From UBA2112 sp964596695 (GTDB lineage: Bacteria; Patescibacteriota; Saccharimonadia; Saccharimonadales; Saccharimonadaceae): DNA of 64,000 nt. Positions 8,774 to 16,639 of the stretch are shown here, piece by piece. The notes beneath the pieces are model-generated. The model was not told the origin of the DNA and made no database searches. It saw nothing but the letters and a program-made list of their open reading frames with translations. Positions within the stretch are counted from its first letter, which is position 1; each line of letters begins with the position of its first letter. The translations under genes were made by a program, and so were the position numbers. The stretch is taken from positions 46,653 to 110,652 of the forward strand of contig CAZQVE010000004.1 in assembly GCA_964596695.1 (NCBI GenBank), in the 5' to 3' direction.

Positions 8774-10017
8774 TACAAAACTTCGCGATTATTAAGATAT
8801 GGACGCAAAACTTCCGGTACTTTCAGCGCGCCGTCCGGCTGCTGGTAGTGCTCAATGATCGCTACCAGTGAACGTGCCAAGCTCACAGCCGTGCCGTTCA
8901 AAGTATGAACAACTTCAAGCGTGCCATCCTGACGACGAACGCGAATATTCAAATTGCGCGCCTGGAAGTCCGTACAGTTACTGCAGCTCGTCAGCTCGCG
9001 GTACATTTCATCGACTGGTGACCAGTATTCGATATCGTATTTCTTGGCAGCTGGAGCGCCTAGATCGCCAGTCGCGATATTGATCACGTGATATGGGATA
9101 CCAATTGCCTGCCATATTTCTTCCTCGATAGCGAGGAGCTTTTCGTGCACTTCCTTACTCTGTTCCGGCGTGGTAAAGGCGTACATTTCGAGCTTGTTGA
9201 ACTGATGTACGCGGAAGAGTCCGCGAGTGTGCTTACCATACGTACCCGCCTCTTTACGGTAGCTCGGACTATAGCCCGCATACAGTAGCGGCAGATCCGC
9301 CTCATCGATAATTTCATCGGCGTGATAGCCAGTGAGTGGCATTTCAGCCGTCGCGATCAATGACAAATCCTCTCCCTCGATATAGTATTCATCAGACTGG
9401 TCGCTGGTACGCGGCGCAAATCCTGTACCTGTTGCCGTGCGGCTATTGACCATGTGCGGCACGGTCATATATCTGAAGCCCTTATCGAGTAGTACGGAGA
9501 GCGCGTACTGTGTAATCGCGTTTTCGAGCAGCGCTAGATCACCCTTCAAGTAGTAGAATTTTGCACCCGCAACCTTGGCGCCGCGCTCAAAATCAACCCA
9601 CTCGCGCTTGGTGGCAAAATCCAAGTGATCGGTTGCGCCATTTTTTTGTTCGCCCCAAGTCTTAATCTCGACACTATTCTCTTCACCGCCAATTGGCACA
9701 TCCTCAAACACCATGTTTGGCAGTTGCCCCAAAAGGTCGCTGAACTTTTTATCCGATTCATTCAGGTAACCTTCCCGTTCCGCGAGCTCGATTTTGATCT
9801 GCTTACCCTCATCAATCGTTTCCTGATCCGGTTTGCCACCCTTCATCTTGGCGGCATTTTGGTTGCGGCGTTCACGCAGTTCGTCGACTTGCTGTTGCAG
9901 CGTACGACGCTCGTCGTCGAGAGCAACTAATTTGTTCACATCGATGTCGTAGCCTTTATTTTTGGCGTTCTGCGCCACTAATTCAGGGTTTTCACGGACT
10001 AAGCGGATATCAATCAT
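8773..10017 (-). CDS. serS: Seryl-tRNA synthetase
   Basis: Charges tRNA-Ser in the cytosol. The 414-aa protein has the N-terminal long coiled-coil arm (about residues 25-105, rich in E/K/Q/R), then class II core motifs: motif 1 around FRYMTVPHMVN, motif 2 in YRKEAGTYGKHTRGLFRVHQFNKLE, motif 3 in LNGTAVSLARSLVAIIEHYQ. A TATAAT with upstream TGT ends only 6 nt before the ATG, which suggests a leaderless message. No T-box or other leader fits. Confidence 0.97.
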   Translation of the reverse strand: MIDIRLVRENPELVAQNAKNKGYDIDVNKLVALDDERRTLQQQVDELRERRNQNAAKMKGGKPDQETIDEGKQIKIELAEREGYLNESDKKFSDLLGQLPNMVFEDVPIGGEENSVEIKTWGEQKNGATDHLDFATKREWVDFERGAKVAGAKFYYLKGDLALLENAITQYALSVLLDKGFRYMTVPHMVNSRTATGTGFAPRTSDQSDEYYIEGEDLSLIATAEMPLTGYHADEIIDEADLPLLYAGYSPSYRKEAGTYGKHTRGLFRVHQFNKLEMYAFTTPEQSKEVHEKLLAIEEEIWQAIGIPYHVINIATGDLGAPAAKKYDIEYWSPVDEMYRELTSCSNCTDFQARNLNIRVRRQDGTLEVVHTLNGTAVSLARSLVAIIEHYQQPDGALKVPEVLRPYLNNREVL

Positions 10018-10023
10018 ATTGTC

Positions 10024-10029
10024 ATTATA
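10024..10029 (-). promoter_or_regulatory. Extended -10 of serS (TGTTATAAT), leaderless type
   Basis: TATAAT on the minus strand ends 6 nt before the serS ATG (10017), placing +1 on or next to the A of ATG. The upstream context GTATCTGT is the same as at the rplU and rpsU promoters. Confidence 0.65.
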
Positions 10030-10041
10030 ACAGATACGGTA

Positions 10042-10155
10042 TACGGTGCATACGACATGTGAAGTCGGAGCCGCGCCAAAGGTGCGCGTGCGTGGTACGC
10101 ACTTTAGCGAGGTGGAATTCTCTACGAATTCGTCTCGGAGAGAATTGGAGGGGCA
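10042..10155. repeat. Modular palindromic element upstream of serS
   Basis: Fills the gap between the ABC permease stop and the serS promoter. Modules: CGAC..GTCG, GCGC..GCGC, GTGCGT/ACGCAC (10088-10102), GAATTC/GAATTC (10115-10131) nested with AATTCTCT/AGAGAATT (10116-10146). Linkers TGAAGT, GGAGCC and GCGCCAA recur in the 33.9-34.1 kb element. Confidence 0.5.
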
Positions 10156-10161
10156 AAGTCC

Positions 10162-11439
10162 TTACTCAGTACGTAGGGCTTCTATCGGATCAAGCTTGGC
10201 AGCCTTCCGCGCTGGCAAAATACCCGCGCCGACAGATACAAGCATAAGTCCGACTATAACAACGACGAATACCCATGGCTCAAAGATAAGAAGATTCGTA
10301 TGCTCGCCCAGTGTCAGCACATCCCTTATCCATGGGTTGAGCGCCGTACCTACCCCATAGGCCAGCCCCGACCCTATCGCCCCGCCCAGAAAACCGATCC
10401 ATGCAGCCTCAAGCTTAAACAAACGACCAACATCTCGCCGCCGCATACCGAGTGCTTTCATAAGACCGATCTGCTGCGTCCGCTCGAGCACGCTGATGTA
10501 CTGTGTATTAATGATGCCGAACACCGATGTCAGTACGGCTAGTGCGCCGAACCCGATCAAAATCCCCTGCAATACATTAATGAACTGGAAGATGAATCCC
10601 ATCAGATCCTCGGCGGTCTGAGCCTCATAGCCCTTGCTGTTAATGGCGTCTTTCACGCTCTCTACGTCGCCCTCTGAATCAGCAAGTACTGTCGCACCCA
10701 TATAGGCATTCTCTATTGGCGTGCCCTTTTGGTTGTATTTGTACATATCTCTCACGACATCGCGATTCGCTTGGAGGCCTGTCGCCGCACCTACCGACGC
10801 AAGCGCGGACTTCTTCGTGACACCGACAACTTTCAGTGAAAATGTCTTGTCGGGTACACCCGGTATCGTGGCACTGATGACGACGTCGATTGTCTTGCCT
10901 ATCGCGGCGTCTGCATTACTAAACCCTAGCGCTTTGCTGTATGCTTCAGGAATGACAACATTATTACCGGTAACGTTATCGCCGCTTCCAGCCGCATATT
11001 CCTGCTTTATCGCCCCCGTAAACACCTCGACACCCGTTTGATAACGCTCCTGTCCTTCGCGTGTGACATACTTGGCGGTCACGTTGTAGATTGGCGTAAC
11101 GTCCTTGACGCCGTCTATTGCCGCTATTTTATCGACGTCAGACTGCTGAAGCAGCTTCACGCTGAACCCACCACCGTAGGAGATTGTCGGATCGTCAGTA
11201 TACTCCTTTGGCTGTGACGGATCGCCCGTCCTATCCTGTTTTGGCTGGACGTACAGCTCGCGAACGTTCGTATTACTCTTCACGATGTCTTCGGCATACT
11301 GCTTACCGCCTGTACCAGCCGCCAAACTCAAGGTAATAGTAAACGCGCCGACACCAATCGCTAGGCTCGTTAGCAGTGTTCGGGCTTTCGCGCTCTTCAG
11401 GCTTCGTCCGGCTCGCCGCGTAATATCTCTTATTCTCAT
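10162..11439 (-). CDS. ABC transporter permease, MacB/FtsX family
   Basis: Membrane subunit of a type VII (MacB-like) ABC system. The 425 aa show one N-terminal membrane helix (about 20-42, LLTSLAIGVGAFTITLSLAAG), a large extracytoplasmic MacB-PCD-like domain (about 50-280) and three C-terminal helices (about 285-310, 345-365, 385-410) ending in PARKAAKLDPIEALRTE, the FtsX-family tail. Its start overlaps the stop of the ATPase gene by one base (TAATG). Such pairs export peptides or lipoproteins, or carry out mechanotransmission; the substrate here is unknown. Confidence 0.9.
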   Translation of the reverse strand: MRIRDITRRAGRSLKSAKARTLLTSLAIGVGAFTITLSLAAGTGGKQYAEDIVKSNTNVRELYVQPKQDRTGDPSQPKEYTDDPTISYGGGFSVKLLQQSDVDKIAAIDGVKDVTPIYNVTAKYVTREGQERYQTGVEVFTGAIKQEYAAGSGDNVTGNNVVIPEAYSKALGFSNADAAIGKTIDVVISATIPGVPDKTFSLKVVGVTKKSALASVGAATGLQANRDVVRDMYKYNQKGTPIENAYMGATVLADSEGDVESVKDAINSKGYEAQTAEDLMGFIFQFINVLQGILIGFGALAVLTSVFGIINTQYISVLERTQQIGLMKALGMRRRDVGRLFKLEAAWIGFLGGAIGSGLAYGVGTALNPWIRDVLTLGEHTNLLIFEPWVFVVVIVGLMLVSVGAGILPARKAAKLDPIEALRTE

Positions 11440-12155
11440 TACGCAATCCTCCTCGCAGACTTATGCGCAGGGGCGGCTTTCGCATGATGAACTGACGTGA
11501 GCTTGCCGTCCTTAATGTTAATCCGTATGTCGCATCTCCGGGCAAGATCCGCATCGTGAGTGACAATAATCAGCGTAACGCCGTTTTTCTTGTTATAGCC
11601 GAATAAGATGTCTTCGACTTTTTCGCCGGTAACGCTATCGAGATTACCCGTTGGTTCGTCCGCGAAGATAATACGCGGCTCGTTCACGATTGCCCTAGCA
11701 ATCGCCAGCCGCTGCTTTTGACCACCAGATAAATTCTTGGCTTTTGACTTTATCTTGTCATCCAGCTCAACCGCCTTGAGCGCCTTTGTCACGCGCTGCT
11801 TTCTCTCTTTTGTCGGCACCTTGGCGATTTCGAGCGGCAGGCTAACATTATCAAAGCACGTCTCATTCGCCTGAACGAAAAAGGACTGGAAGATAAAGCT
11901 CATCTTGGTCGCACGAAACCTGTCGACAGCTTTTTGTTTGAGCTTCAAGATATCTTCGCCATCAATGACCACCTCGCCCTTTTCCGGCCGGTCGAGGCCG
12001 CTCATAACATGCATCAGCGTGCTCTTGCCGCTACCACTCTTGCCGACAATAGCCACGCTAGCGCCTTCTGGTATCGCTAAATTTATATCGTCAAGGGCGG
12101 TAAACAAATTATGTTTTTTCCCGTATGTTTTTGTTACGTGTTTGACTTCTATCAC
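11439..12155 (-). CDS. ABC transporter ATP-binding protein, LolD/MacB type
   Basis: ATPase partner of the adjacent permease, 238 aa. Walker A GKSGSGKST, signature LSGGQKQRLAIARA, Walker B IIFADEPTGNLD and the H-loop VTHD are all present. Start is GTG at 12155, preceded by AGGAGA. A TATAAT on the minus strand at 12182-12177 gives it a promoter of its own. Basic Ala/Lys/His tail after residue 225. Confidence 0.93.
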   Translation of the reverse strand: MIEVKHVTKTYGKKHNLFTALDDINLAIPEGASVAIVGKSGSGKSTLMHVMSGLDRPEKGEVVIDGEDILKLKQKAVDRFRATKMSFIFQSFFVQANETCFDNVSLPLEIAKVPTKERKQRVTKALKAVELDDKIKSKAKNLSGGQKQRLAIARAIVNEPRIIFADEPTGNLDSVTGEKVEDILFGYNKKNGVTLIIVTHDADLARRCDIRINIKDGKLTSVHHAKAAPAHKSARRIA

Positions 12156-12219
12156 TACGCTCTCCTAGTTATCCACATTATACGCCATGGCCCGTTGTTC
12201 TGCAGTGTGCAAACTGGAG

Positions 12220-13011
12220 TTATCCCTGGTGTTTTGACTTTCTTATCCGACGCGTCCATCGATATAGCGCCACGCCCGCGACTATCGCCACGACAACGAG
12301 GCCTCCAGCGATAAATATGGTTGACCATTGGCGTGGCGGAGCTTGATATCCCCGGAATGTTCCCGGAGTGAACCCTATGGCCAACGTAATGTTTTCGCCC
12401 GCGCTCACACCGTCGGCCTTCGCCGTAATAACATTCCCTTCCTGGACAACAGAACACGGCCGCGTCGATCCATGAATATCCCGTGAACACGTCAATTTTT
12501 TGTTTAGCGTTGGTTTAATCGCATCGCCGACATGAACAGTGGCAACAACTTCGTCAAATGAGCGCTCCCATTTCGTGCCCGTTATTGCCCAGTAGAATTC
12601 ATTCTCTTCCGCATTCGCCACGTATCGCGTCACGTCCCGCTGCGTATAGGTAATAACCACCGGTGTTTTCGAACCCGAAATATGCAGTATGACATCGTTG
12701 GCGCTTTCTGAGGTGGAGTATGCAAGTGGTTTACCTGTTTTGTCTGTAACGGATTTGATGCGAAGATTCGTCGGATGACCATCGTATTTTTCGGGAATAA
12801 CTCGGTCGAAGGCATAGTCACCATCTTGTGTCGGTGTTGCTGTTAGCCGTTCGATAGTCTTCAGCGTTGATCGACCCTCGTCGTCAGCTCCTAAATAGTA
12901 ATCGATATGTAGCGACTGGAAATGGAAGTCTTTTTCCGCAGCCCATGTAGGTACGGCAGCAAAGATTGCCATTGCAACGCTTGCTCCAACCCATAACACA
13001 GCTCGCTTCAT
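12220..13011 (-). CDS. DUF2207-like membrane-anchored protein, N-terminal domain only
   Basis: 263 aa with a signal peptide (residues 1-24, ending TWAAE), an extracytoplasmic beta-rich domain resembling the N-terminal part of DUF2207 proteins (DYYLGADDEGRSTLKTIERL, EFYWAITGTKWERSFDEV), one membrane helix (about 229-252) and a short Arg/Lys tail. Typical DUF2207 proteins are about twice as long with further membrane and C-terminal regions, so this is a shortened form. Placed beside the ABC exporter, but with a separate unit structure. Function unknown. Confidence 0.7.
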   Translation of the reverse strand: MKRAVLWVGASVAMAIFAAVPTWAAEKDFHFQSLHIDYYLGADDEGRSTLKTIERLTATPTQDGDYAFDRVIPEKYDGHPTNLRIKSVTDKTGKPLAYSTSESANDVILHISGSKTPVVITYTQRDVTRYVANAEENEFYWAITGTKWERSFDEVVATVHVGDAIKPTLNKKLTCSRDIHGSTRPCSVVQEGNVITAKADGVSAGENITLAIGFTPGTFRGYQAPPRQWSTIFIAGGLVVVAIVAGVALYRWTRRIRKSKHQG

Positions 13012-13087
13012 GTTCTCATCATAACAAAAGCATAAGCATTGTTACTAGTCATATGCGAATTTTCGTAATGACAGGCCGGACACATGG

Positions 13088-13116
13088 TTGACTTTTTATT
13101 AAACTTATGCTAATGT
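13088..13116 (+). promoter_or_regulatory. Promoter of the 13-15 kb cassette (TTGACT / TATGCTAATGT)
   Basis: -35 TTGACT (13088-13093), 17-bp spacer, -10 TAATGT (13111-13116) extended by TGC. Twenty-six of the first 27 bases are the same as the promoter of the minus-strand gene at 40073-40282. The 5' leader is about 25 nt and contains ATAGGA before the ATG at 13147. Confidence 0.75.
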
Positions 13117-13146
13117 AGCAACAGATAGGAAATCATAACCACCACA

Positions 13147-14409
13147 ATGAACCACCACGAATCAGCTCCAAAACATAGTGCACCCGAAAACCCGCTCTTT
13201 GAAGAGCTTGCCGAGAAAGCTCCATCTTTTGACGATGGAGAGCACGGCAAACACGCATGGAATCCAGATCCAAACGCAGAAAACCTAAGTGTCGAGGCTA
13301 TTACGAAGAGAATCGAAAGCGAACGCGCGGAAGCTGATAAAAACGAGCACGGACAGGATACGAATACCGACGAGGTAAAAAAGCCCTACTCTTTTGAAGA
13401 CTCGTACAACCAAACCCTCAATGCAATCAACAAGACAATCAATAGTGAGCTACCCTCTGATCAGCAATACAAAGACGAAATGAATGCCTTTGATAAAACG
13501 TTTGAGAAATTCGGCATCCCTACCCAAGAAGCTTCAGAAGATAGCGACGTAACACCGGATACGCAAGAAAACGACGAAGACGCCCGGGACAGGCGCAGCG
13601 AAAACGAACGTATCGAACGCTGGAAAGCGCATGTTCTTAGTATGGACTTAACCCCTGAAGAGCGCGAGGCCGAACTGCGTAAGGGTCCCGACGGTGATGG
13701 AGACGTAGCAGAAGTCAAAACCGAAGACGAGGCTGAAGACGAAGAGTCGGAAAGCAGTGGTACGGATATGACACTGGAGGAATACCGTAAAGGTATCGAG
13801 GGTATCACCTATGATGATCTCGCGAAAATCGATAGGAAAACCCAAGAACGTTGGGACAATGGAGCCGAATACGACGAAAGTGAGAACGAAAAGCTTGCCG
13901 ATGTTATGAACAGCGTTCTCGTAGATGCTCAAAACCGAGCCGACCATCGGGATGAGGATGAAAGCGACCATGAAGATGGTAACGACGACTACGACGCTCT
14001 CCCCGATTACGACATAGAACCTCATCATGAAAGTCGCTGGAACCGGATTAAGAGCAAGATCACTGAAGTCTTTAAAAACCGTGATCGTGCCCTCAGGCGC
14101 ACGGCCAATAGGTTGTCGTATAAACTCCCCCGTAACGGCTTCCGTGATCTTTTCAAACGTGGCGAACATGCTAAATCGTTCGGACGCCTTACCGTACAGG
14201 ATCTTTACGAAGAGCAAGGTGGCGAATACGACCCTTCTGCGAATCGTACTACTGTCAAAAAGCTCCATGAAGACAACGGTGACGTCTACGAAGCCAAGGG
14301 TGAACACAGCCATCACCGCATGAAGCCTTCCTTCTTCGGTCGTATCATGCGTCGATTCAGTCGAAAATCTAAGTCTGAAACAAATCACGATTCAGCCGAA
14401 TCGGAATAA
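13147..14409 (+). CDS. Unrecognised highly charged, largely disordered protein
   Basis: I do not recognise this 420-aa protein. Residues 1-295 are very acidic and Ser/Glu/Asp-rich with runs such as EDEAEDEESESSGTD and DHRDEDESDHEDGNDDYD; residues 300-400 are basic (RIKSKITEVFKNRDRALRR, FFGRIMRRFSRKSK). No signal peptide or membrane helix is visible. The acidic-to-basic bipolar layout suggests a scaffold or nucleic-acid/protein-binding protein, but this is inference. First gene of a plus-strand operon with the next two genes, within otherwise minus-strand housekeeping surroundings. Confidence 0.75.
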   Translation: MNHHESAPKHSAPENPLFEELAEKAPSFDDGEHGKHAWNPDPNAENLSVEAITKRIESERAEADKNEHGQDTNTDEVKKPYSFEDSYNQTLNAINKTINSELPSDQQYKDEMNAFDKTFEKFGIPTQEASEDSDVTPDTQENDEDARDRRSENERIERWKAHVLSMDLTPEEREAELRKGPDGDGDVAEVKTEDEAEDEESESSGTDMTLEEYRKGIEGITYDDLAKIDRKTQERWDNGAEYDESENEKLADVMNSVLVDAQNRADHRDEDESDHEDGNDDYDALPDYDIEPHHESRWNRIKSKITEVFKNRDRALRRTANRLSYKLPRNGFRDLFKRGEHAKSFGRLTVQDLYEEQGGEYDPSANRTTVKKLHEDNGDVYEAKGEHSHHRMKPSFFGRIMRRFSRKSKSETNHDSAESE

Positions 14410-14433
14410 AATAACCACGTAACGGAAACAAAC

Positions 14434-14763
14434 ATGGACTACTACATCACCGCAAAAAATCTTACCGATCTCGGCGTCGAGCTGGATGACGAAGCATTGA
14501 AAAAAATAGTCGACGAGCTCAATGAAAAAGTCGACGAAAAGATAGGGCTTGAAATCATTACCTCTCTCACCCCCGAGGATGTCGATACGCTTGCCAGTAT
14601 GCAGCAGGACAAGGTATCCGAAGAAGATATTGCCAAGTGGATTACTGAACATGTACCTGACTATCCAGAGATCATCGAAGACAACACAGCGATCGTTCTT
14701 GGTGATTTCGCCGAAGAAAGCGACCTTGTGAACGACAAAGATACAAACGAAAGCAAAGAGTAG
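14434..14763 (+). CDS. Small acidic protein resembling DUF5663
   Basis: 109 aa, acidic. The pattern LTDLGVELDDEALKKIVDEL, a middle DEKIGLEIITSLTPEDVDTL and a closing W-x5-VPDY follow the same plan as the DUF5663-type protein at 57699-58148 (LADIGLNDMP.., LELRVGTRLSDGLSDQQL, W-x5-VQDY), so I call it a likely diverged family member. Function of the family is unknown. It follows the preceding gene by 24 bp and is followed by the next ATG after 1 bp, so co-translation is likely. Confidence 0.7.
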   Translation: MDYYITAKNLTDLGVELDDEALKKIVDELNEKVDEKIGLEIITSLTPEDVDTLASMQQDKVSEEDIAKWITEHVPDYPEIIEDNTAIVLGDFAEESDLVNDKDTNESKE

Positions 14764-14764
14764 A

Positions 14765-15070
14765 ATGAGTAACGAATTTGTACCCAAAAAACATGAGCAT
14801 GCCCCTAACGCCGACCGCAGCCGGGACATAGGAAAAGTCGCCATCGGTAACGGTCCCATTACAAACGTTGACCCCGATATGATGCGTACCGTTCCCCTAC
14901 CAAAACCAGCGCTGAGCGCAGCCGAACAGCGGCTCCAAAAATACAGGAAACGTTATGGCGACACCGTTATGAACGGTCCTCAGACTCCGACACAAAGCGT
15001 CGACGAAAAATATCCCATAGGTTCCGACGGCAAACGTGACTACAGCTCTATGTTCGGTCCTAACAAATAA
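14765..15070 (+). CDS. Unrecognised small basic protein
   Basis: 101 aa, polar and probably mostly unstructured, with one predicted helix (ALSAAEQRLQKYRKRYGDTV, about residues 52-72) and a C-terminal DYSSMFGPNK. The ATG sits one base after the previous stop, so expression is tied to the upstream gene. No signal peptide, membrane segment, cysteines or known motif. Confidence 0.65.
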   Translation: MSNEFVPKKHEHAPNADRSRDIGKVAIGNGPITNVDPDMMRTVPLPKPALSAAEQRLQKYRKRYGDTVMNGPQTPTQSVDEKYPIGSDGKRDYSSMFGPNK

Positions 15071-15173
15071 ACATCGACTTCCCTACTCATACGTAATTTA
15101 GTCGTAACAGGGGTGAACGACGAAAAGTGTTAAACTTTTCACAACCTCGTAACTCATAGACGGTATAAAATGC

Positions 15174-15202
15174 TTGACAATCACCCCTTCATTTGCTATA
15201 CT
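15174..15202 (+). promoter_or_regulatory. Strong promoter upstream of 15360 gene
   Basis: Consensus -35 TTGACA (15174-15179), 17-bp spacer, -10 TATACT (15197-15202) with TGC extension. Transcription should start near 15209, giving a leader of about 150 nt that contains a 41-codon reading frame and a terminator-like hairpin before the 15360 gene. Confidence 0.8.
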
Positions 15203-15237
15203 AACAGGTAGTACACTAACGTGAATATATAGCATAT

Positions 15238-15363
15238 ATGGTATCAGAAGAATCAACCAATCTGACAAGTGAACCAGCCGCTCACACAACGACTCCTACT
15301 TATATAAGCCGCCAGACACGAACGTCTGGTGTTTTTAATACCAAAGAAGGCTCGGTACTATGA
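15238..15363 (+). CDS. Possible 41-codon leader gene
   Basis: ATG at 15238 opens a 41-codon frame rich in Ser/Thr, starting MVSEESTNLTSEPAAH and ending TKEGSVL. Its TGA overlaps the ATG of the next gene (ATGA at 15360-15363). There is no clear ribosome binding site, so it may be untranslated leader or be translated weakly; the exact stop/start overlap and the position after a strong promoter are the support. Confidence 0.4.
   Translation: MVSEESTNLTSEPAAHTTTPTYISRQTRTSGVFNTKEGSVL
15312..15336 (+). terminator. Hairpin plus U-tract in leader (possible attenuator)
   Basis: CCAGAC (15312-15317) pairs with GTCTGG (15324-15329) and is followed by TG and TTTTT. This resembles an intrinsic terminator and lies inside the 41-codon frame, 24 bp before the next ATG, the layout of an attenuator. 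Confidence 0.5.
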
Positions 15364-16040
15364 CGCGCGCCTTACATGAGTTAGTTGACGGAAGTCACGA
15401 GAGTATCGATGACCCTGTACTACTCGAACGGTTGAACACCGAGTTCCGCAACACAATCAAAGAATTCGGCAGGCAAACGGCTGATCCGGAAACTATTGCC
15501 GATATCAATCGCGCCAGCGAACGCATCCGTAAGGGTCTCGGGGCACTCGGTCTGCACGAAACGTTCGCGCTCATGGACGCAGCAGCCCTAAGCGCTGATC
15601 CTGACGTCGACAAGTTAGCCCAGAAAGCCATTGACGCACGATTCCCTGTTGAGGGCACGAATCATCAAGCATACGAAGAGGCGAACCGACGTAGCCGTCA
15701 GGAGTGGAGGGAAGGACTTCGCATCGCTAAAGAGTCTGAGGGCAAGAAATCGTTTGGCAATGCCCTCGTAGAGGCCGAGGTTATCACCGACAGAGCACTC
15801 AGAAATGATTTCGATGAAGTAATCGATGAGAGTAACCTATCCGTAAGAGAGCAACGCTCCGCCAGAGGCGAGAAAGGCTACGCGAAACTCAAGCCCAAAG
15901 AACAGCAAGACCTCAACCACTACCGCGAAGAACGGCGGCGACGCCAGGAGCGCCAAAAGCTAACTGACATCGGCGAGCTTGATGACATAGATTTCGACGA
16001 TGCAGTAAAGTTCGATTTCGATCCATTCGCTGATGATTGA
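15360..16040 (+). CDS. Unrecognised soluble charged protein
   Basis: 226 aa, no recognised family. Mostly helical and charged: an N-terminal helical region (residues 1-90), a mid-region rich in Arg/Glu (ANRRSRQEWREGLRIAKESEG), a very basic helix (REERRRRQERQKL, about 190-203) and an acidic Asp/Phe-rich tail (DDIDFDDAVKFDFDPFADD). Acidic tails of this type often act as docking peptides, which is only inference. AGAAGG lies 9 nt before the ATG. Last gene of the plus-strand island; ends at a bidirectional terminator shared with greA. Confidence 0.7.
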   Translation: MTRALHELVDGSHESIDDPVLLERLNTEFRNTIKEFGRQTADPETIADINRASERIRKGLGALGLHETFALMDAAALSADPDVDKLAQKAIDARFPVEGTNHQAYEEANRRSRQEWREGLRIAKESEGKKSFGNALVEAEVITDRALRNDFDEVIDESNLSVREQRSARGEKGYAKLKPKEQQDLNHYREERRRRQERQKLTDIGELDDIDFDDAVKFDFDPFADD

Positions 16041-16082
16041 CGATGATAAGGCGGCTTAAGCCAAAATCATACTCATTGAATT

Positions 16083-16111
16083 AAAAACACCCCCTCTCGG
16101 GGGTGTTTTTT
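16083..16111. terminator. Bidirectional intrinsic terminator
   Basis: AAAAACACCCCC and GGGGGTGTTTTT around a TCTC loop, with a U-tract on either strand. It sits between the convergent 15360 gene and greA. Confidence 0.9.
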
Positions 16112-16120
16112 GTCTAGCTC

Positions 16121-16576
16121 TTAGCCGACCTTGACGACTTCGTACTTAATATCACCTTTCGGTGTCGTGATCGTTGCGATCTCACCTATTTTCTTGCCCA
16201 TTAGTGCAAGGCCGATCGGTGACTCATTACTAATTTTACCAGCTAGCGGGTCAGCCTCTACGGGACCAACCACATGATATGTCACAGTCTTGCGACCGGT
16301 TTTTAGCTCAACCTTGCTGCCAAGCTTGACGCTGCTACTACGCGTGGCGGGGATAATCTCAGCATTCAGCAAGATATCTTCAATCTCGGCGATACGGCTC
16401 TCAACGAGACCCTGCTCTTCACGAGCGGAGTCATACTCGGCATTTTCACTCAAGTCACCATAATCACGCGCATTCGCGATTTTATCGGCAATGTCGCTGC
16501 GGCGACTCTTTAACTCAGCTAGCTCTTGCTCTAACTCCTTTTTTCCGGCATCGGTAATTTGAAACATTTTTTTCAT
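16121..16576 (-). CDS. greA: Transcription elongation factor GreA
   Basis: Binds the secondary channel of RNA polymerase and stimulates cleavage of backtracked RNA. 151 aa with the N-terminal coiled coil (residues about 8-75) including DYGDLSENAEYDSAREEQ, where the tip acidic residues lie, and the C-terminal FKBP-like domain (SPIGLALMGKKIGEIATI). The ATG at 16576 is chosen because AGGA lies 5 nt upstream and the family begins here; a longer frame exists upstream. Confidence 0.95.
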   Translation of the reverse strand: MKKMFQITDAGKKELEQELAELKSRRSDIADKIANARDYGDLSENAEYDSAREEQGLVESRIAEIEDILLNAEIIPATRSSSVKLGSKVELKTGRKTVTYHVVGPVEADPLAGKISNESPIGLALMGKKIGEIATITTPKGDIKYEVVKVG

Positions 16577-16639
16577 AGTCATCCTTGTCGTTTTGATACA
16601 AAAAGTGCTGATAACAGCACAATCCCTCACTATCTTTAG

